Assembly: GCA_017303995.1 (NCBI GenBank)
Contig: JAFLBE010000013.1
Location: 1-64,000 of the forward strand
DNA from: Bacteroidota bacterium
Lineage (GTDB): Bacteria; Bacteroidota; JABWAT01
Reading direction: 5' to 3'
Length of the DNA: 64,000 nucleotides
The position numbers were made by a program, and so were the translations under genes. Under the pieces are notes generated by a model. The model had not been told where the DNA came from, searched no databases, and was given only the letters and a program-made list of their open reading frames with translations. Within the stretch, counting starts at the first letter, position 1. Every line of letters starts with the position of its first letter. Shown piece after piece: positions 36,722 through 46,591 of the stretch.

Positions 36722-38143
36722 ATGTCAGTTTTAACTTATGATACTTTGATTATTGGCGCCGGTCCAGGTGGTTATGTTGCAGCAATCCGTCTCGGTCAGC
36801 TCGGAATAAAAACTCTGGTTGTTGATAAAGACAAAGCCCTTGGTGGAGTCTGCCTCAACTGGGGATGTATCCCGTCCAAATCTCTGATTCAGATGGCCAA
36901 GACATACGAGAAAACCCTGACCGGTACAGAAAAAATGGGAATCAAAGTTTCGGGTGCAACTTTCGACTGGGCAAAAACCCAGGAGTGGAAAAATGGTATT
37001 GTGGATTCTCTTACCAGCGGAATTGCCCAGTTACTTAAAGGAAACGGAGTCGATCACCGGTTTGGAACTGCAACCCTGACCAGTTCGACAACTGCTGACT
37101 TTGTTGAAAAGTCGGGCGAGAAACTCACAATACAGTTTAAAAACTGCATTATCGCTACCGGTTCCTCGCCAGTTCAGATTCCTGGCTTCACCTTTGATAA
37201 AAATTTTGTTGTAGATTCAACCGATTTGCTTGAACTGAAGGAAGTTCCAAAATCACTGGTTTTGATTGGTGGCGGTGTTATCGGACTTGAACTCGGAACC
37301 GTTTATGCCAAACTTGGAACCAAACTAACCGTTGTGGAAATGATGGATCAGGTTCTACCTGGAACATCAAAAGATGTTGCCCAATTGGTTGAGCGTAAAC
37401 TCAAACGGAATAAAGCCGATATTTTTGTATCCGCAAAAGCAAAATCCTGGAAACAGGTTGGAAAAGAAGCCGAACTTACTTTTGAAGTTGGTGGTAAAGA
37501 TCAAACTGTTACCGGTGAGATGATTGCAGTTGCAGTTGGCCGTCGCCCGAACTCAAAAGGTTTCGGTGGCGAAAACATCGGTATCAAATTAACCGACCGC
37601 GGTTTCATCGAAGTGAATGACAAACTTCAAACTTCCGTTCCGAATATCTACGCCATTGGCGATGTAGTTAGTCAGCCAATGCTTGCACATAAAGCTTCAA
37701 AAGAAGGTGAAATTGCTGCCGAAAATATTGCCGGACATAAATATTCCACAAAAGACATTCAGGTTATCCCCGGTGTGATTTTCTGTGACCCTGAAGTTGG
37801 CATTGCCGGACTTACAGAAGATGAAGCCAAAAAACAGGGCAAAAAAATCAAAGTAGGGAAGTTTCCTTATGGAGCTCTTGGAAGAGCAAAATCGACCGGA
37901 GATATTGAAGGTTTTGCCAGAATTGTAGCAGATGCAGAAACTGAACGGGTTTTGGGAGTTGAAATTGTAGGAACCAATGCCTCTGATATGATTTCGGAAG
38001 CTGCACTCGCTATCGAAATGGGTGCGACCCTTGATGATATCCATTTAACGGTTCACCCGCATCCTACCTTGGGTGAAATCATGATGGAAACTGCCAAAGC
38101 CGCAAAAGGTGAAGCTGTCCACATCCTGAATCCGAAAAGCTGA
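36722..38143 (+). CDS. lpdA: Dihydrolipoamide dehydrogenase (E3)
   Basis: A 473-residue FAD-dependent disulfide oxidoreductase that reoxidises lipoyl groups and reduces NAD. FAD-binding GAGPGGYVAAIRLG at the N-terminus, redox disulfide C44/C49 in GGVCLNWGCIPSK, an NAD-binding GGGVIGLELGTVYAKLG block, the second FAD motif IYAIGDVV, and the interface HPHPTLGE with the catalytic His-Glu. It follows E2 by 245 bases with a repeat between, so it may have its own promoter, which would let it also serve other lipoyl complexes. ATG start; the upstream TTATATAGGG gives a weak ribosome-binding site. Confidence 0.97.
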   Translation: MSVLTYDTLIIGAGPGGYVAAIRLGQLGIKTLVVDKDKALGGVCLNWGCIPSKSLIQMAKTYEKTLTGTEKMGIKVSGATFDWAKTQEWKNGIVDSLTSGIAQLLKGNGVDHRFGTATLTSSTTADFVEKSGEKLTIQFKNCIIATGSSPVQIPGFTFDKNFVVDSTDLLELKEVPKSLVLIGGGVIGLELGTVYAKLGTKLTVVEMMDQVLPGTSKDVAQLVERKLKRNKADIFVSAKAKSWKQVGKEAELTFEVGGKDQTVTGEMIAVAVGRRPNSKGFGGENIGIKLTDRGFIEVNDKLQTSVPNIYAIGDVVSQPMLAHKASKEGEIAAENIAGHKYSTKDIQVIPGVIFCDPEVGIAGLTEDEAKKQGKKIKVGKFPYGALGRAKSTGDIEGFARIVADAETERVLGVEIVGTNASDMISEAALAIEMGATLDDIHLTVHPHPTLGEIMMETAKAAKGEAVHILNPKS

Positions 38144-38200
38144 ATTTATAAAGTAACGGACATTTTCACTATTTTGGGAATTTTGTTTCCAGGCCTTTTT

Positions 38201-38240
38201 TAAACCACCCCCAACCCCTCCTTTAAAAAAGGAGGGGAGT
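38201..38240. repeat. AAGGAGGGG hairpin repeat (copy 3)
   Basis: AAACCACCCCCAACCCCTCC, then TTTAAAAAAGGAGGGGAGTT: the reverse-orientation counterpart of the copy at 13868-13906. Located 58 bases after the lpdA stop, where it may act in termination. Confidence 0.85.
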
Positions 38241-38284
38241 TATTCAATATTCAGTTGCTGTGATTTTTTTACCAGTTTTTTGTA

Positions 38285-38343
38285 GCATGTATAACATATA
38301 GCGTACAACTTGCCACTTATAACTTATAACTTGTCACTTGTAC
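38285..38343. repeat. TATAACTTATAACTT repeat tract
   Basis: GTACAACTTGCCACTTATAA with further ATAACTT units and CACTTGTA: the opposite orientation of the tracts at 32568 and 61674, here without the CCCGAA hairpin. Together with the AAGGAGGGG element it fills the 316-base gap between lpdA and the next gene. Confidence 0.75.
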
Positions 38344-38385
38344 CTGTGCCGACCGACACATTTGCCCGAAAAAAATGTAAAACTT

Positions 38386-38417
38386 ATTGCCTAATGAAAT
38401 TTGTGCCTGTATTTTTA
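38386..38417 (+). promoter_or_regulatory. Possible promoter of the large secreted-protein genes
   Basis: ATTG (38386-38389), 20 bases, then TATTTTTA (38410-38417), seven of eight to TAnnTTTG, about 45 bases before the ATG at 38460. Confidence 0.35.
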
Positions 38418-38459
38418 CGACAACTGAAAGAACGTATTCTTCAATTTAGGAAACGCCAA

Positions 38460-39542
38460 ATGTTATCAACCAACCAAAATCTGTTCAAACTCTGCCTTTT
38501 GATGGCAGTGCTTGCAGTATTTGCCCCGGTTGGTTTTGCGCAACAGGTTATGGTGCTTCCCTCAAAGGCAATTGATATTTCAGAACCCAATACTTCTCCT
38601 GAAGAAAACTCAATTTCAATTTCGACTCAAAATATAACCGGAAATGAAAATTTCGTGGTTACGGTTTCGGTTAATCTCGAAGTAGTTCCAAACCTTTCCG
38701 CACCGGTTATTAAAGTTGACAATGTTTTATATGCAACAGACGGTGATCTGGTTTACAAGAAAAATAACATCCAGTCATCCTGGGAAATTGCTGACCGGTC
38801 TGAGCAACCTGAACAGCTGACGATTTCAAAATCTGCTTTAACTGAACCTGAATGTAATTGTGAGACTGAACTCCCTGCTTCAGAAAATCTTCATTTTGAT
38901 GGATCTAATCAGATTCAATTACCTGCCCGCAGCTTGTCGGCAACTACAAATAAGAATTCATTTTTTTCAACGAATAATCTTCCTGTTGATTTTCCATTTC
39001 AATTTTCAGAAACAGTAACCTCTGTATTTTATCAAAATGGAATTTCTGAACGGCTTGATGTTGTGTTAGGAAATGAAATTCAGCTTTCTTTTTTAAAGGA
39101 AGGGGAGAATTGGGTTTCAATTGATTGGCTGGTTTTAGATGAAACAACCAAGTCATTGCTCACCAATGCAAATATTCGTGGTTTCCTTCTGCCTTCCGAG
39201 GGGTTTCTGCCAGGTTCATTTTCATCACAGAAAAACTATTCCTTTTCAACCCCTATATTGGTAAATAGTTTAAATTTAAATCTGGCGGATCTTGAATTTG
39301 TTCCACCGGTAAATCACATTGCTTCCGGGTGGTCACCTACTTTAGGTGCCGTTTATGATCGAAATGTAGTGTTTAATTTGATTTCCAGTTCAAATCTTCA
39401 GACATTATCCTCGTTTTATACCGCCATTCTCAATCTAGACAATATTAATTCCAGACCTACAGACAAGTTTTCACTCTTTTTTGAAATTCTACAAGAAAAG
39501 AATTCTTTGTCCGGACAGTCATTTAAAGGAACCCTGACATGA
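38460..39542 (+). CDS. Secreted protein of unknown function, coupled to the next gene
   Basis: A 360-residue protein that I do not recognise. Start ATG 38460 has TTAGGAAA 7 bases upstream and opens a signal peptide (MLSTNQNLFKLCLLMAVLAV..GFAQQ). A longer frame back to 38310 runs into repeat sequence and is rejected. The mature part is Ser/Asn/Glu-rich with predicted beta strands (FVVTVSVNLEVVPNL, VTSVFYQNGISERLDVVLGNEI). A single Cys pair (CNCE near residue 138) is present. It has no T9SS sorting domain. Its TGA overlaps the ATG of the 2,282-residue gene (ATGA), so both are translated together. A role as accessory or partner of that protein is inference from this coupling only. Confidence 0.75.
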   Translation: MLSTNQNLFKLCLLMAVLAVFAPVGFAQQVMVLPSKAIDISEPNTSPEENSISISTQNITGNENFVVTVSVNLEVVPNLSAPVIKVDNVLYATDGDLVYKKNNIQSSWEIADRSEQPEQLTISKSALTEPECNCETELPASENLHFDGSNQIQLPARSLSATTNKNSFFSTNNLPVDFPFQFSETVTSVFYQNGISERLDVVLGNEIQLSFLKEGENWVSIDWLVLDETTKSLLTNANIRGFLLPSEGFLPGSFSSQKNYSFSTPILVNSLNLNLADLEFVPPVNHIASGWSPTLGAVYDRNVVFNLISSSNLQTLSSFYTAILNLDNINSRPTDKFSLFFEILQEKNSLSGQSFKGTLT

Positions 39543-42500
39543 AAACCTTTCTACTATCCCTTATTTCTATTTTTGCAGTTTCAGCAACTGGTTTCTCCCA
39601 AACGTTGTTGCTGAATGAAAATTTTAATTATGCAAAAACTGACAATTCAACTCTTACCACAACTAGTTCTGCGTTGAATCCTGATCCAGTAACTGGTTTT
39701 TATATTGTGAGTGCTACTAACCCAACATTAAATTATAGAAGTGCTGGATTGTCTTTTGCAGATTACACTTCTTCAGGAATTGGTGGATCAGCTTTTATTG
39801 ATTCAACAGGCCAGGATATTGCAAAAGCTTTTTCCGATTCAATTGGTTTAGATAATACGGTTTATTCATCTTTTATTGTTAATGTATCAAAGGCAAAAGC
39901 CAATGGCGATTATTTTTTTGCTTTGAACAATAAGACATCTTTTGCAGGAAGAATATACGTAAAGTCCAATGGTTCTGGTTTTTCGTTTGGGTTGATGACT
40001 GGTAATACAGGAACAGGTCAACCAGCCTATTCTTCAACAATTCGTTCATACAATACTTCTTATTTAGTTGTTTTAAAATATGAATATTTGAGTACTTCTC
40101 TTGATAAAGCTACCTTATTTGTTTTTTCAGGTTCACCCATTCCAAGTATTGAGCCAACTATCGCTGAAATTGGATCTTTAACTGCAATTTCAGATGTTTC
40201 TTTTTCAAATTCTAGAATTAAAGGATTTTTACTCCGCCAGGGTGGTGGTGGAGTATTGGCTGGTAAAATGTTTGTTGATGGTATTCGTGTATCAAAAGAC
40301 TGGGCAACAGCCGTTAATTCAAATGTAAATGCTTCTCCTGTGCTTTCTACTCCAGTTGCCAGTTTAATTTCTGCAACAACGGCAACTCTGGGTGCGTCCC
40401 TTACTTCTTATGGTTGGGTGAGCAGTGTCGGTAATATTGCAACCGTAACCGAACGTGGAATTGTTTGGTCAACTTCACCTGCACCAACAACTTTAAATAA
40501 CAAGGTTTCTGGCGGAACTGGTATCAATTTCACTGTACCCGTAACCGGTCTTCCGGCTGGAACTAAAGTATATTATCGTGGTTATGCCATCAATGCAAAC
40601 GGGACCTCATATACAGCAACTGATGGTGTCATTTTTACTGAGCCTGCTGCACATGTATCGGGTTTTGGCGGTTCTGTAATCAGTTCTTCTGCAGTTGACC
40701 TCAACTGGACTCCAGTGCTTGATGCTGCCGGTTATCTTATCCTTTCAAAAGCTGGGTCTGATCCAACTGGTCTACCAACGGATGCAACTGCTTATTCTGC
40801 CGGAAATTCCATAGGAGATGCGACAGTTCGTGCAGTTGTTATGGGTGCTTCAAGTAGTTCAGTTTCCCTTACGGGCCTTCCGACTGCAAATCTCTATTTT
40901 CAAATTATTCCCTTTGGTTTTGATGGAAGCTTGCCATCCACATACAATTATAAAACAGATGAAACGATTCCGGTAACTATTCAAAGTACCATTTTAGGTA
41001 CCTCGGATTTAGTTGCTACATCCGGATTTTCGTTTGCTGAGAATATTGCCTACAAGAATTATCAGTCAACCGATATCTCATCATCCAACAGTGTTGATGT
41101 ATTCGGCCTGACACTTCGTGATGGTGGCTCCAGTCTTGACGATCCTGATGCAAATCCTACCGTTCTTACCGGCTTGAGTCTTTCGGTTTCAAATCCTTCA
41201 ATTCTCAGACAAGCCGCTTTATATGATGGCACTACTGAATTAGCTGAAGTCACTGTTTCAGGCTCACCGATTGTATTTACAGGATTTACGGCTTCTGCTG
41301 CTGATGGCGGGACACTAAATCTGACATTAAAAGTGAGTTACCTTTCAACCGTGGCTGATAATACTCAAAACCAATTTACAGTGACTGATGTAACTTCTCA
41401 AGCTGGCGGTTCTGGTTTTGCTACCAATGATGGCAGCGGAGCCAGCAGTTCTGTCTCTGGTGATGCAAACAGAATAGAAGTTTCAGCTACTTTGCTTTCT
41501 CTAGTTTCTCAACCTGCAAATAACAGTACCTTTTATGTAAACTCTGTTTGGGGAACTCCAATCGTTCTTCACACGATTGATAGCAATGGGAATTTGGATG
41601 TTGATTATTCAACTCTTGTTTCTCTAAATTCAAACGGTTCCGGTTCGTTGTCAGGTAATTCAGTTGGTGTCTTAGCTGGTGTTGCAACCTTTAATTCCTT
41701 AATGAATAATACCATTGAAACAATACAGCTTACTTCATCTTCTGGTGGTTTAGGAACAGTAACCACGAATAACTTTAACATCCTTGGGGCATTGCAGCAG
41801 ATAAATAATATTGAAACCTTTACAAATGCACCATTAACTTATGATAATTCAGGTTATACTTATACTCTAACAACTGCAACGGGGTCTACCATTGCAGTAG
41901 CTATGGCTTTAACAGCACCGGTTTCATCTCTATACTCCGGGGCCTCTGGAGGAAAATATGTAAATTTTCCACCTTCCTCAGGTAAAACCGGAAGCATAAC
42001 TTTTGGAACAATTAATACCACGCAGCTTACCAATCTGACGGTTAGTTTCGGCTATTATCAAGCAACCACCCTTGTTGGTGCCGGAGTTACAACTCTGGAA
42101 TGGTCAACAGATGGAGTTTCTTATAACTCAATCGGACTTTCTTCCTTTTTACCATCCACAAGTGGTTGGGCATATTTGTCCAATGTTCCTTTACCATCTG
42201 GTGCCATAACTTCAAATTTACGTCTTCGTTTCAAAGTTGATTATACATCTCAGACAGGTGCAATTCGTCTCGATGATATCAAACTACAAGGAAGTAATCC
42301 ATTTGCAACTGAACCAACAACTGCATCATCTGCTTTTTCTGTAACCAATCTTACCAATATTTCCTTAACAGCAAATTGGGTAAATGGTAATGGACAAAAG
42401 AGAATTGTTGTTGCCAAACAAAATGCGCCGGTAGATGGTCTGCCTGTTGATGCTGTTTCTTATACTGCCAATTCTTCTTTTGGCTCTGGTAGCCAGATTG

Positions 42501-45500
42501 GGTCTGGAAATTATGTTGTTTACAGCGGAACCGGAACTTCGGTGAGTTTATCAAATCTTGTACAAGGTGAAAATTACCAGTTTGCAGTTGTCGACTATAA
42601 TGGATCAGGCGCTTCAACTAATTATTTAACTTCAAGTGTACTTTCGGGTTCTCAAACGACAATTAATGCTGCTTATGCGTTATCAAGTGATGTTGTTTTT
42701 GTTGAATCTTCAGAATCAGCCACAATTTCTTCAGTATCCAATGAGGTTGGTCCCTTGACTTCAACCCAAGGTGCACAGGTTCTTCAGTTTACAGTTCGTG
42801 ATGGTGGAGAGTCTGCCGATTTTGATGTTTTGCCAACCAAAGTTGACTCAATTGTATTCACCCACGGAACGACAAACCAGGTCTCTGACTGGCGTAACCG
42901 GATTAAATCCGCTGATTTGTTTGACGGATCCACTCATCTTTCATCAGCTGTTGTAGACTCTGCAAAGATTACCTTTGCTCCAGTTGCACCTTTATCAATT
43001 GCAGATGGAACCAGTAAAACATTTTCAGTTAGAGTGTCCCTGAAATCTGAAGGATTAATCGATAATCAGGAATTGGGATTTGCTCTTCTGTCAACAAATA
43101 TCACTGCTCTTACTGATGCTTCAAGTTCTGGGTTTACAGAATTAACACCCTTTGAAACTGTTGCTGGAAAAAATGTAATTTCCGTTACAGCGTCCGCACT
43201 TGCTTTTTCGGTGGAACCAGGATCACTGAACAAAAAGGGAACTGCAGTAAGTCCTTCACCTGAAGTTCGTACCGTTGATGCAAACGGAAATCTGGATACA
43301 GATTACACATCAGCAATTGTTATTTCATCAGCCACAACCCTTGATGGGGCTGCAACAATTTCAGTTCCTGCAACTGCCGGCGTTTCTGTGTTTTCAAATC
43401 TCATCTTTTCTGGTACTGGAAGTGAAACAGCACTGACTGCAACCTCAGGCTCCTTAACCCAAGCAACCTCTTCTTCTATAAATGTTTATGAAGTTGCTGC
43501 AGAGCCTACTGTTAGTGCTTCTGTTCTTTCGTTCTCTACTGTTGGAAACCAGTCATTCAAATTAACTTTCAACAAAGGAAATGGTGCTTCCCGTTTAGTT
43601 GTTGCCAGAAAGAATCAAGCCGTTAATCTGGCTCCTGCTGATGAACAATCTTATACAGGAAATTCAGTTTTTGGAACAGGTACAGACCTCGGACTAGGAA
43701 ATTACATTATTTCAGCTGGATCTGATACTTCATTTTTTGTTACCGGACTTGAACCAGATTCAACCTATTATTTTGAAATATTTGAATTCAACGGAAGCAA
43801 TTTAACTGCCAATTATCAGGCTTCGGGTCTGACCGGATCAAATCAGACTCTTAATGTGGCTTTTGCATCATTGAGCGATGCAGTTATTGTTTCTGAAACT
43901 GAATCTGAGTTTATTAGTTCAATTGTTAATACAGCTGGCCCACTTTCAAGCGAAGATGGTTCACGTATTTTTGACCTTGAAATCAGAGATGGAGCAGGTG
44001 AAGCTGATTTTGATGCTTTACCAACAATTGTGGATTCAATTATTGTAAATGCTTCTGGCTACAACGAAGTATCGAATTGGGTTAACGCAATTCAGACAGT
44101 TAGCATTTTTGATGAAAATGGCACTTATCTCACAGACGCAAGTATTGGTGAGAATTTCCTGAAATTTATTTTACCGGTCTCTCTTGTAATTGCCGACAAT
44201 GGAACGTCAACTCTAACCTTTAGAATGACCTTGAAATCATCGGGATATACAGATAATCAATCCTTCGGTTTTGTTGTTTCAAAATCAGGATTGTTTGTCG
44301 CTGAGTCTGGAGTTTCATCGCAAACCCAAAATTTTGCTGCAGTTACAACCGGAGCAACAAATAAGGCAAATGTTGAAGCAACTGAGCTTGTTCTTGTAAA
44401 CCAGCCAGGTGCAACGGGTGTTAGCCTTTCAATTACACCAGCCCTTGTTGTGAACGCCACGGATGTTTATGGAAATCTTGATCTTGATTATTCAGATAAC
44501 ATTACCGTAACTGCAACCACAACCTTTGGTGGTTCTGCTGTTACCATTTCAACTCCTGAATCAGGAATTGGAACCTTTGCATCAGTACAATTTGATACTG
44601 AAAATCCCAATATAAAACTGACGTTTTCTTCTGGAATGCTCACTGAAGCAGTTTCAGATTCCTTCATGGTTTATCCGAAATCAATTCCTGTTGCCGGGGA
44701 AATTGTTATAAACCAGATCAATGGTAATTATAAAGAATCCGGTACACGTTTTATTGAATTGGTTAATAAGACCAATAAATTCTTTGATCTGTCTGAATTG
44801 AAGTTGGAATTTTATAGCACAAATGGTGTTTCAGCAGACGAACCCGTTTTATTAAGTGGAATTTTATTCCCTAACCGGTTCTGGTTATTGTCCAATACTG
44901 GATATATCAAAACTAGCCTAACAGATTCCGTCCAATCCAATGGAAGTCTTTCCTCCGCAATTGGGTCTGAAGGTCAAATTGGATTATTTAAAATATCTGG
45001 TTCAACACTCCTTGATGGATTGGGATATGGAAATGTCACTGTATCGGTTGTAACCGAAACAACATCAGCTGAAACGCTTACATCTGGCTTTACTTTGTCC
45101 CGAACAGTTGCCGGAAATGATTCAGAAAATAACGCTGCCGATTATTCACTATTAACAGAAGATGCTACTTCAATACGGAATTATGATTCACACTTCTTTG
45201 GATCTGGCTCTGTTGTAGCAAATGCAACTTACAGCGATATCTGGTTTGGAGGAAATGCAACTGCAACCACAGGTTTTACAGTTACGAAAAGATTGGGTCT
45301 TGATGCTGGTATCGTTTCTACAAATGATGGAACCGTACTGATTCAAAATCAGGCGAAAGTTATTGACAGCATTGGATGGCTTGAAAATTCGATAACCCGG
45401 AATTTAAATGGTAACGGAGCCTATTCTTTCCCTGTTGGTAATGCAACTCAAAGTTACAAAATGCTTTCCGAAATCAGTCAATTACCCGATGCAGCTACCA

Positions 45501-46387
45501 ACTTGGTGGGTACATTTGTAACAGGTGATCCTGGAAATGCAGGATTTCTTCCAGGCGGGATTTTGAGTTACTGGACAGGTGGAAGCTGGGCACTTGGAAG
45601 CGACGGGGACAACTCAACCGGAGCGCAGGATTTAACAATAAATGTTACAGCTTTGACGGCTTATATTATTGAAGGTGCAGTTGAAAATTATGTCATTCTT
45701 CAACGGGCTGATAATGCTTCAGAATGGCAACTTGCGGGTTCATCTTTTATCTATGCTCCAAATAAAATTACAGCAGTTGGTTTGACAGGTCTTGGTGAAT
45801 TTACAATTGGTGAAATTGATCCTGAATCTGTGCCCGTAGAATTTACTGGTCTTTCTGTTACTGCAGATGACTTAGGTGCTCGCCTTTCCTGGTCAACAAT
45901 TTCTGAGAAAAATAATCAGGGCTTTACAATTGAAAAAAGAATTACAAATAAGTCCTGGGAAGTACTTGGTTCTGTATCAGGGAAGGGAACTACAACTGAG
46001 AAACAGGATTATCAATTTGTTGATAAATTAGCAGATGAAGCCTGTGAATACCGGTTAAGTCAAAGCGATGTTTCTGGAAAAGTTACCATTTTAGGTTCCG
46101 TTTCATTTGAAGGTATTATCAGAAAATTTGAAGTGGTAGGGAATTATCCGAATCCGTTTAATCCTGAAACTACTGTGTTATTTAGAATCCCGGCTGAAAT
46201 GAAAGTTAAAATTTCAGTTTATAACAACCTGGGTCAGTTAGTGACTGTTGTTAAAAATGAAGTGATGAAATCTGGTAGTCACGAAGTTAAAATCAAAGCT
46301 GATAATTTGGCATCTGGTGTTTATTTCTATGAAGTAGTAGCCGGAAATGTTAACCGGTCTGTTAAGAAAATGGTTCTTTTGAAATAA
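39539..46387 (+). CDS. 2,282-aa secreted multidomain protein with lamin-tail and T9SS domains
   Basis: Signal peptide (1-21, ..TGFSQ). An N-terminal lectin-like beta-sandwich (about 22-257), then a FN3-like domain (about 265-370). Next come three copies of a two-part repeat: part A (about 170 residues; starts near 487, 1046 and 1442) with LRDGG/VRDGG/IRDGA..D and a DNQ..F motif, and part B (about 95 residues; filamin/Big-like, with DSNGNLDVDY, DANGNLDTDY and DVYGNLDLDY). FN3-like domains with RIVVAKQNAPVDGLP or RLVVARKNQAVNLAP separate them. A lamin-tail domain (about 1720-1870; GTRFIELVNKTNKFFDLSEL), a beta-rich region, a FN3-like module and the sorting domain with NYPNPFNP from 2202 complete it. 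No catalytic motif is seen. Probably a surface adhesin or matrix protein. Confidence 0.88.
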   Translation: MKTFLLSLISIFAVSATGFSQTLLLNENFNYAKTDNSTLTTTSSALNPDPVTGFYIVSATNPTLNYRSAGLSFADYTSSGIGGSAFIDSTGQDIAKAFSDSIGLDNTVYSSFIVNVSKAKANGDYFFALNNKTSFAGRIYVKSNGSGFSFGLMTGNTGTGQPAYSSTIRSYNTSYLVVLKYEYLSTSLDKATLFVFSGSPIPSIEPTIAEIGSLTAISDVSFSNSRIKGFLLRQGGGGVLAGKMFVDGIRVSKDWATAVNSNVNASPVLSTPVASLISATTATLGASLTSYGWVSSVGNIATVTERGIVWSTSPAPTTLNNKVSGGTGINFTVPVTGLPAGTKVYYRGYAINANGTSYTATDGVIFTEPAAHVSGFGGSVISSSAVDLNWTPVLDAAGYLILSKAGSDPTGLPTDATAYSAGNSIGDATVRAVVMGASSSSVSLTGLPTANLYFQIIPFGFDGSLPSTYNYKTDETIPVTIQSTILGTSDLVATSGFSFAENIAYKNYQSTDISSSNSVDVFGLTLRDGGSSLDDPDANPTVLTGLSLSVSNPSILRQAALYDGTTELAEVTVSGSPIVFTGFTASAADGGTLNLTLKVSYLSTVADNTQNQFTVTDVTSQAGGSGFATNDGSGASSSVSGDANRIEVSATLLSLVSQPANNSTFYVNSVWGTPIVLHTIDSNGNLDVDYSTLVSLNSNGSGSLSGNSVGVLAGVATFNSLMNNTIETIQLTSSSGGLGTVTTNNFNILGALQQINNIETFTNAPLTYDNSGYTYTLTTATGSTIAVAMALTAPVSSLYSGASGGKYVNFPPSSGKTGSITFGTINTTQLTNLTVSFGYYQATTLVGAGVTTLEWSTDGVSYNSIGLSSFLPSTSGWAYLSNVPLPSGAITSNLRLRFKVDYTSQTGAIRLDDIKLQGSNPFATEPTTASSAFSVTNLTNISLTANWVNGNGQKRIVVAKQNAPVDGLPVDAVSYTANSSFGSGSQIGSGNYVVYSGTGTSVSLSNLVQGENYQFAVVDYNGSGASTNYLTSSVLSGSQTTINAAYALSSDVVFVESSESATISSVSNEVGPLTSTQGAQVLQFTVRDGGESADFDVLPTKVDSIVFTHGTTNQVSDWRNRIKSADLFDGSTHLSSAVVDSAKITFAPVAPLSIADGTSKTFSVRVSLKSEGLIDNQELGFALLSTNITALTDASSSGFTELTPFETVAGKNVISVTASALAFSVEPGSLNKKGTAVSPSPEVRTVDANGNLDTDYTSAIVISSATTLDGAATISVPATAGVSVFSNLIFSGTGSETALTATSGSLTQATSSSINVYEVAAEPTVSASVLSFSTVGNQSFKLTFNKGNGASRLVVARKNQAVNLAPADEQSYTGNSVFGTGTDLGLGNYIISAGSDTSFFVTGLEPDSTYYFEIFEFNGSNLTANYQASGLTGSNQTLNVAFASLSDAVIVSETESEFISSIVNTAGPLSSEDGSRIFDLEIRDGAGEADFDALPTIVDSIIVNASGYNEVSNWVNAIQTVSIFDENGTYLTDASIGENFLKFILPVSLVIADNGTSTLTFRMTLKSSGYTDNQSFGFVVSKSGLFVAESGVSSQTQNFAAVTTGATNKANVEATELVLVNQPGATGVSLSITPALVVNATDVYGNLDLDYSDNITVTATTTFGGSAVTISTPESGIGTFASVQFDTENPNIKLTFSSGMLTEAVSDSFMVYPKSIPVAGEIVINQINGNYKESGTRFIELVNKTNKFFDLSELKLEFYSTNGVSADEPVLLSGILFPNRFWLLSNTGYIKTSLTDSVQSNGSLSSAIGSEGQIGLFKISGSTLLDGLGYGNVTVSVVTETTSAETLTSGFTLSRTVAGNDSENNAADYSLLTEDATSIRNYDSHFFGSGSVVANATYSDIWFGGNATATTGFTVTKRLGLDAGIVSTNDGTVLIQNQAKVIDSIGWLENSITRNLNGNGAYSFPVGNATQSYKMLSEISQLPDAATNLVGTFVTGDPGNAGFLPGGILSYWTGGSWALGSDGDNSTGAQDLTINVTALTAYIIEGAVENYVILQRADNASEWQLAGSSFIYAPNKITAVGLTGLGEFTIGEIDPESVPVEFTGLSVTADDLGARLSWSTISEKNNQGFTIEKRITNKSWEVLGSVSGKGTTTEKQDYQFVDKLADEACEYRLSQSDVSGKVTILGSVSFEGIIRKFEVVGNYPNPFNPETTVLFRIPAEMKVKISVYNNLGQLVTVVKNEVMKSGSHEVKIKADNLASGVYFYEVVAGNVNRSVKKMVLLK

Positions 46388-46591
46388 AATTGTGCTTGAA
46401 ATCATGTAATTGTGTCATTCTTAGAATCTGATTAGGTTTTAAATTGGGTAATATTTATATTGCTTAAATGAAGAACTATAATCGTTTAGTAATAGGTTTC
46501 CCCAAAACAGTTTAATTTACTAAGAAAAATAGTGCGTTCCCCAAAGAAATTGAATATGAAAAAAGTTAAAATGGAAAATAAGAGGTACCCA

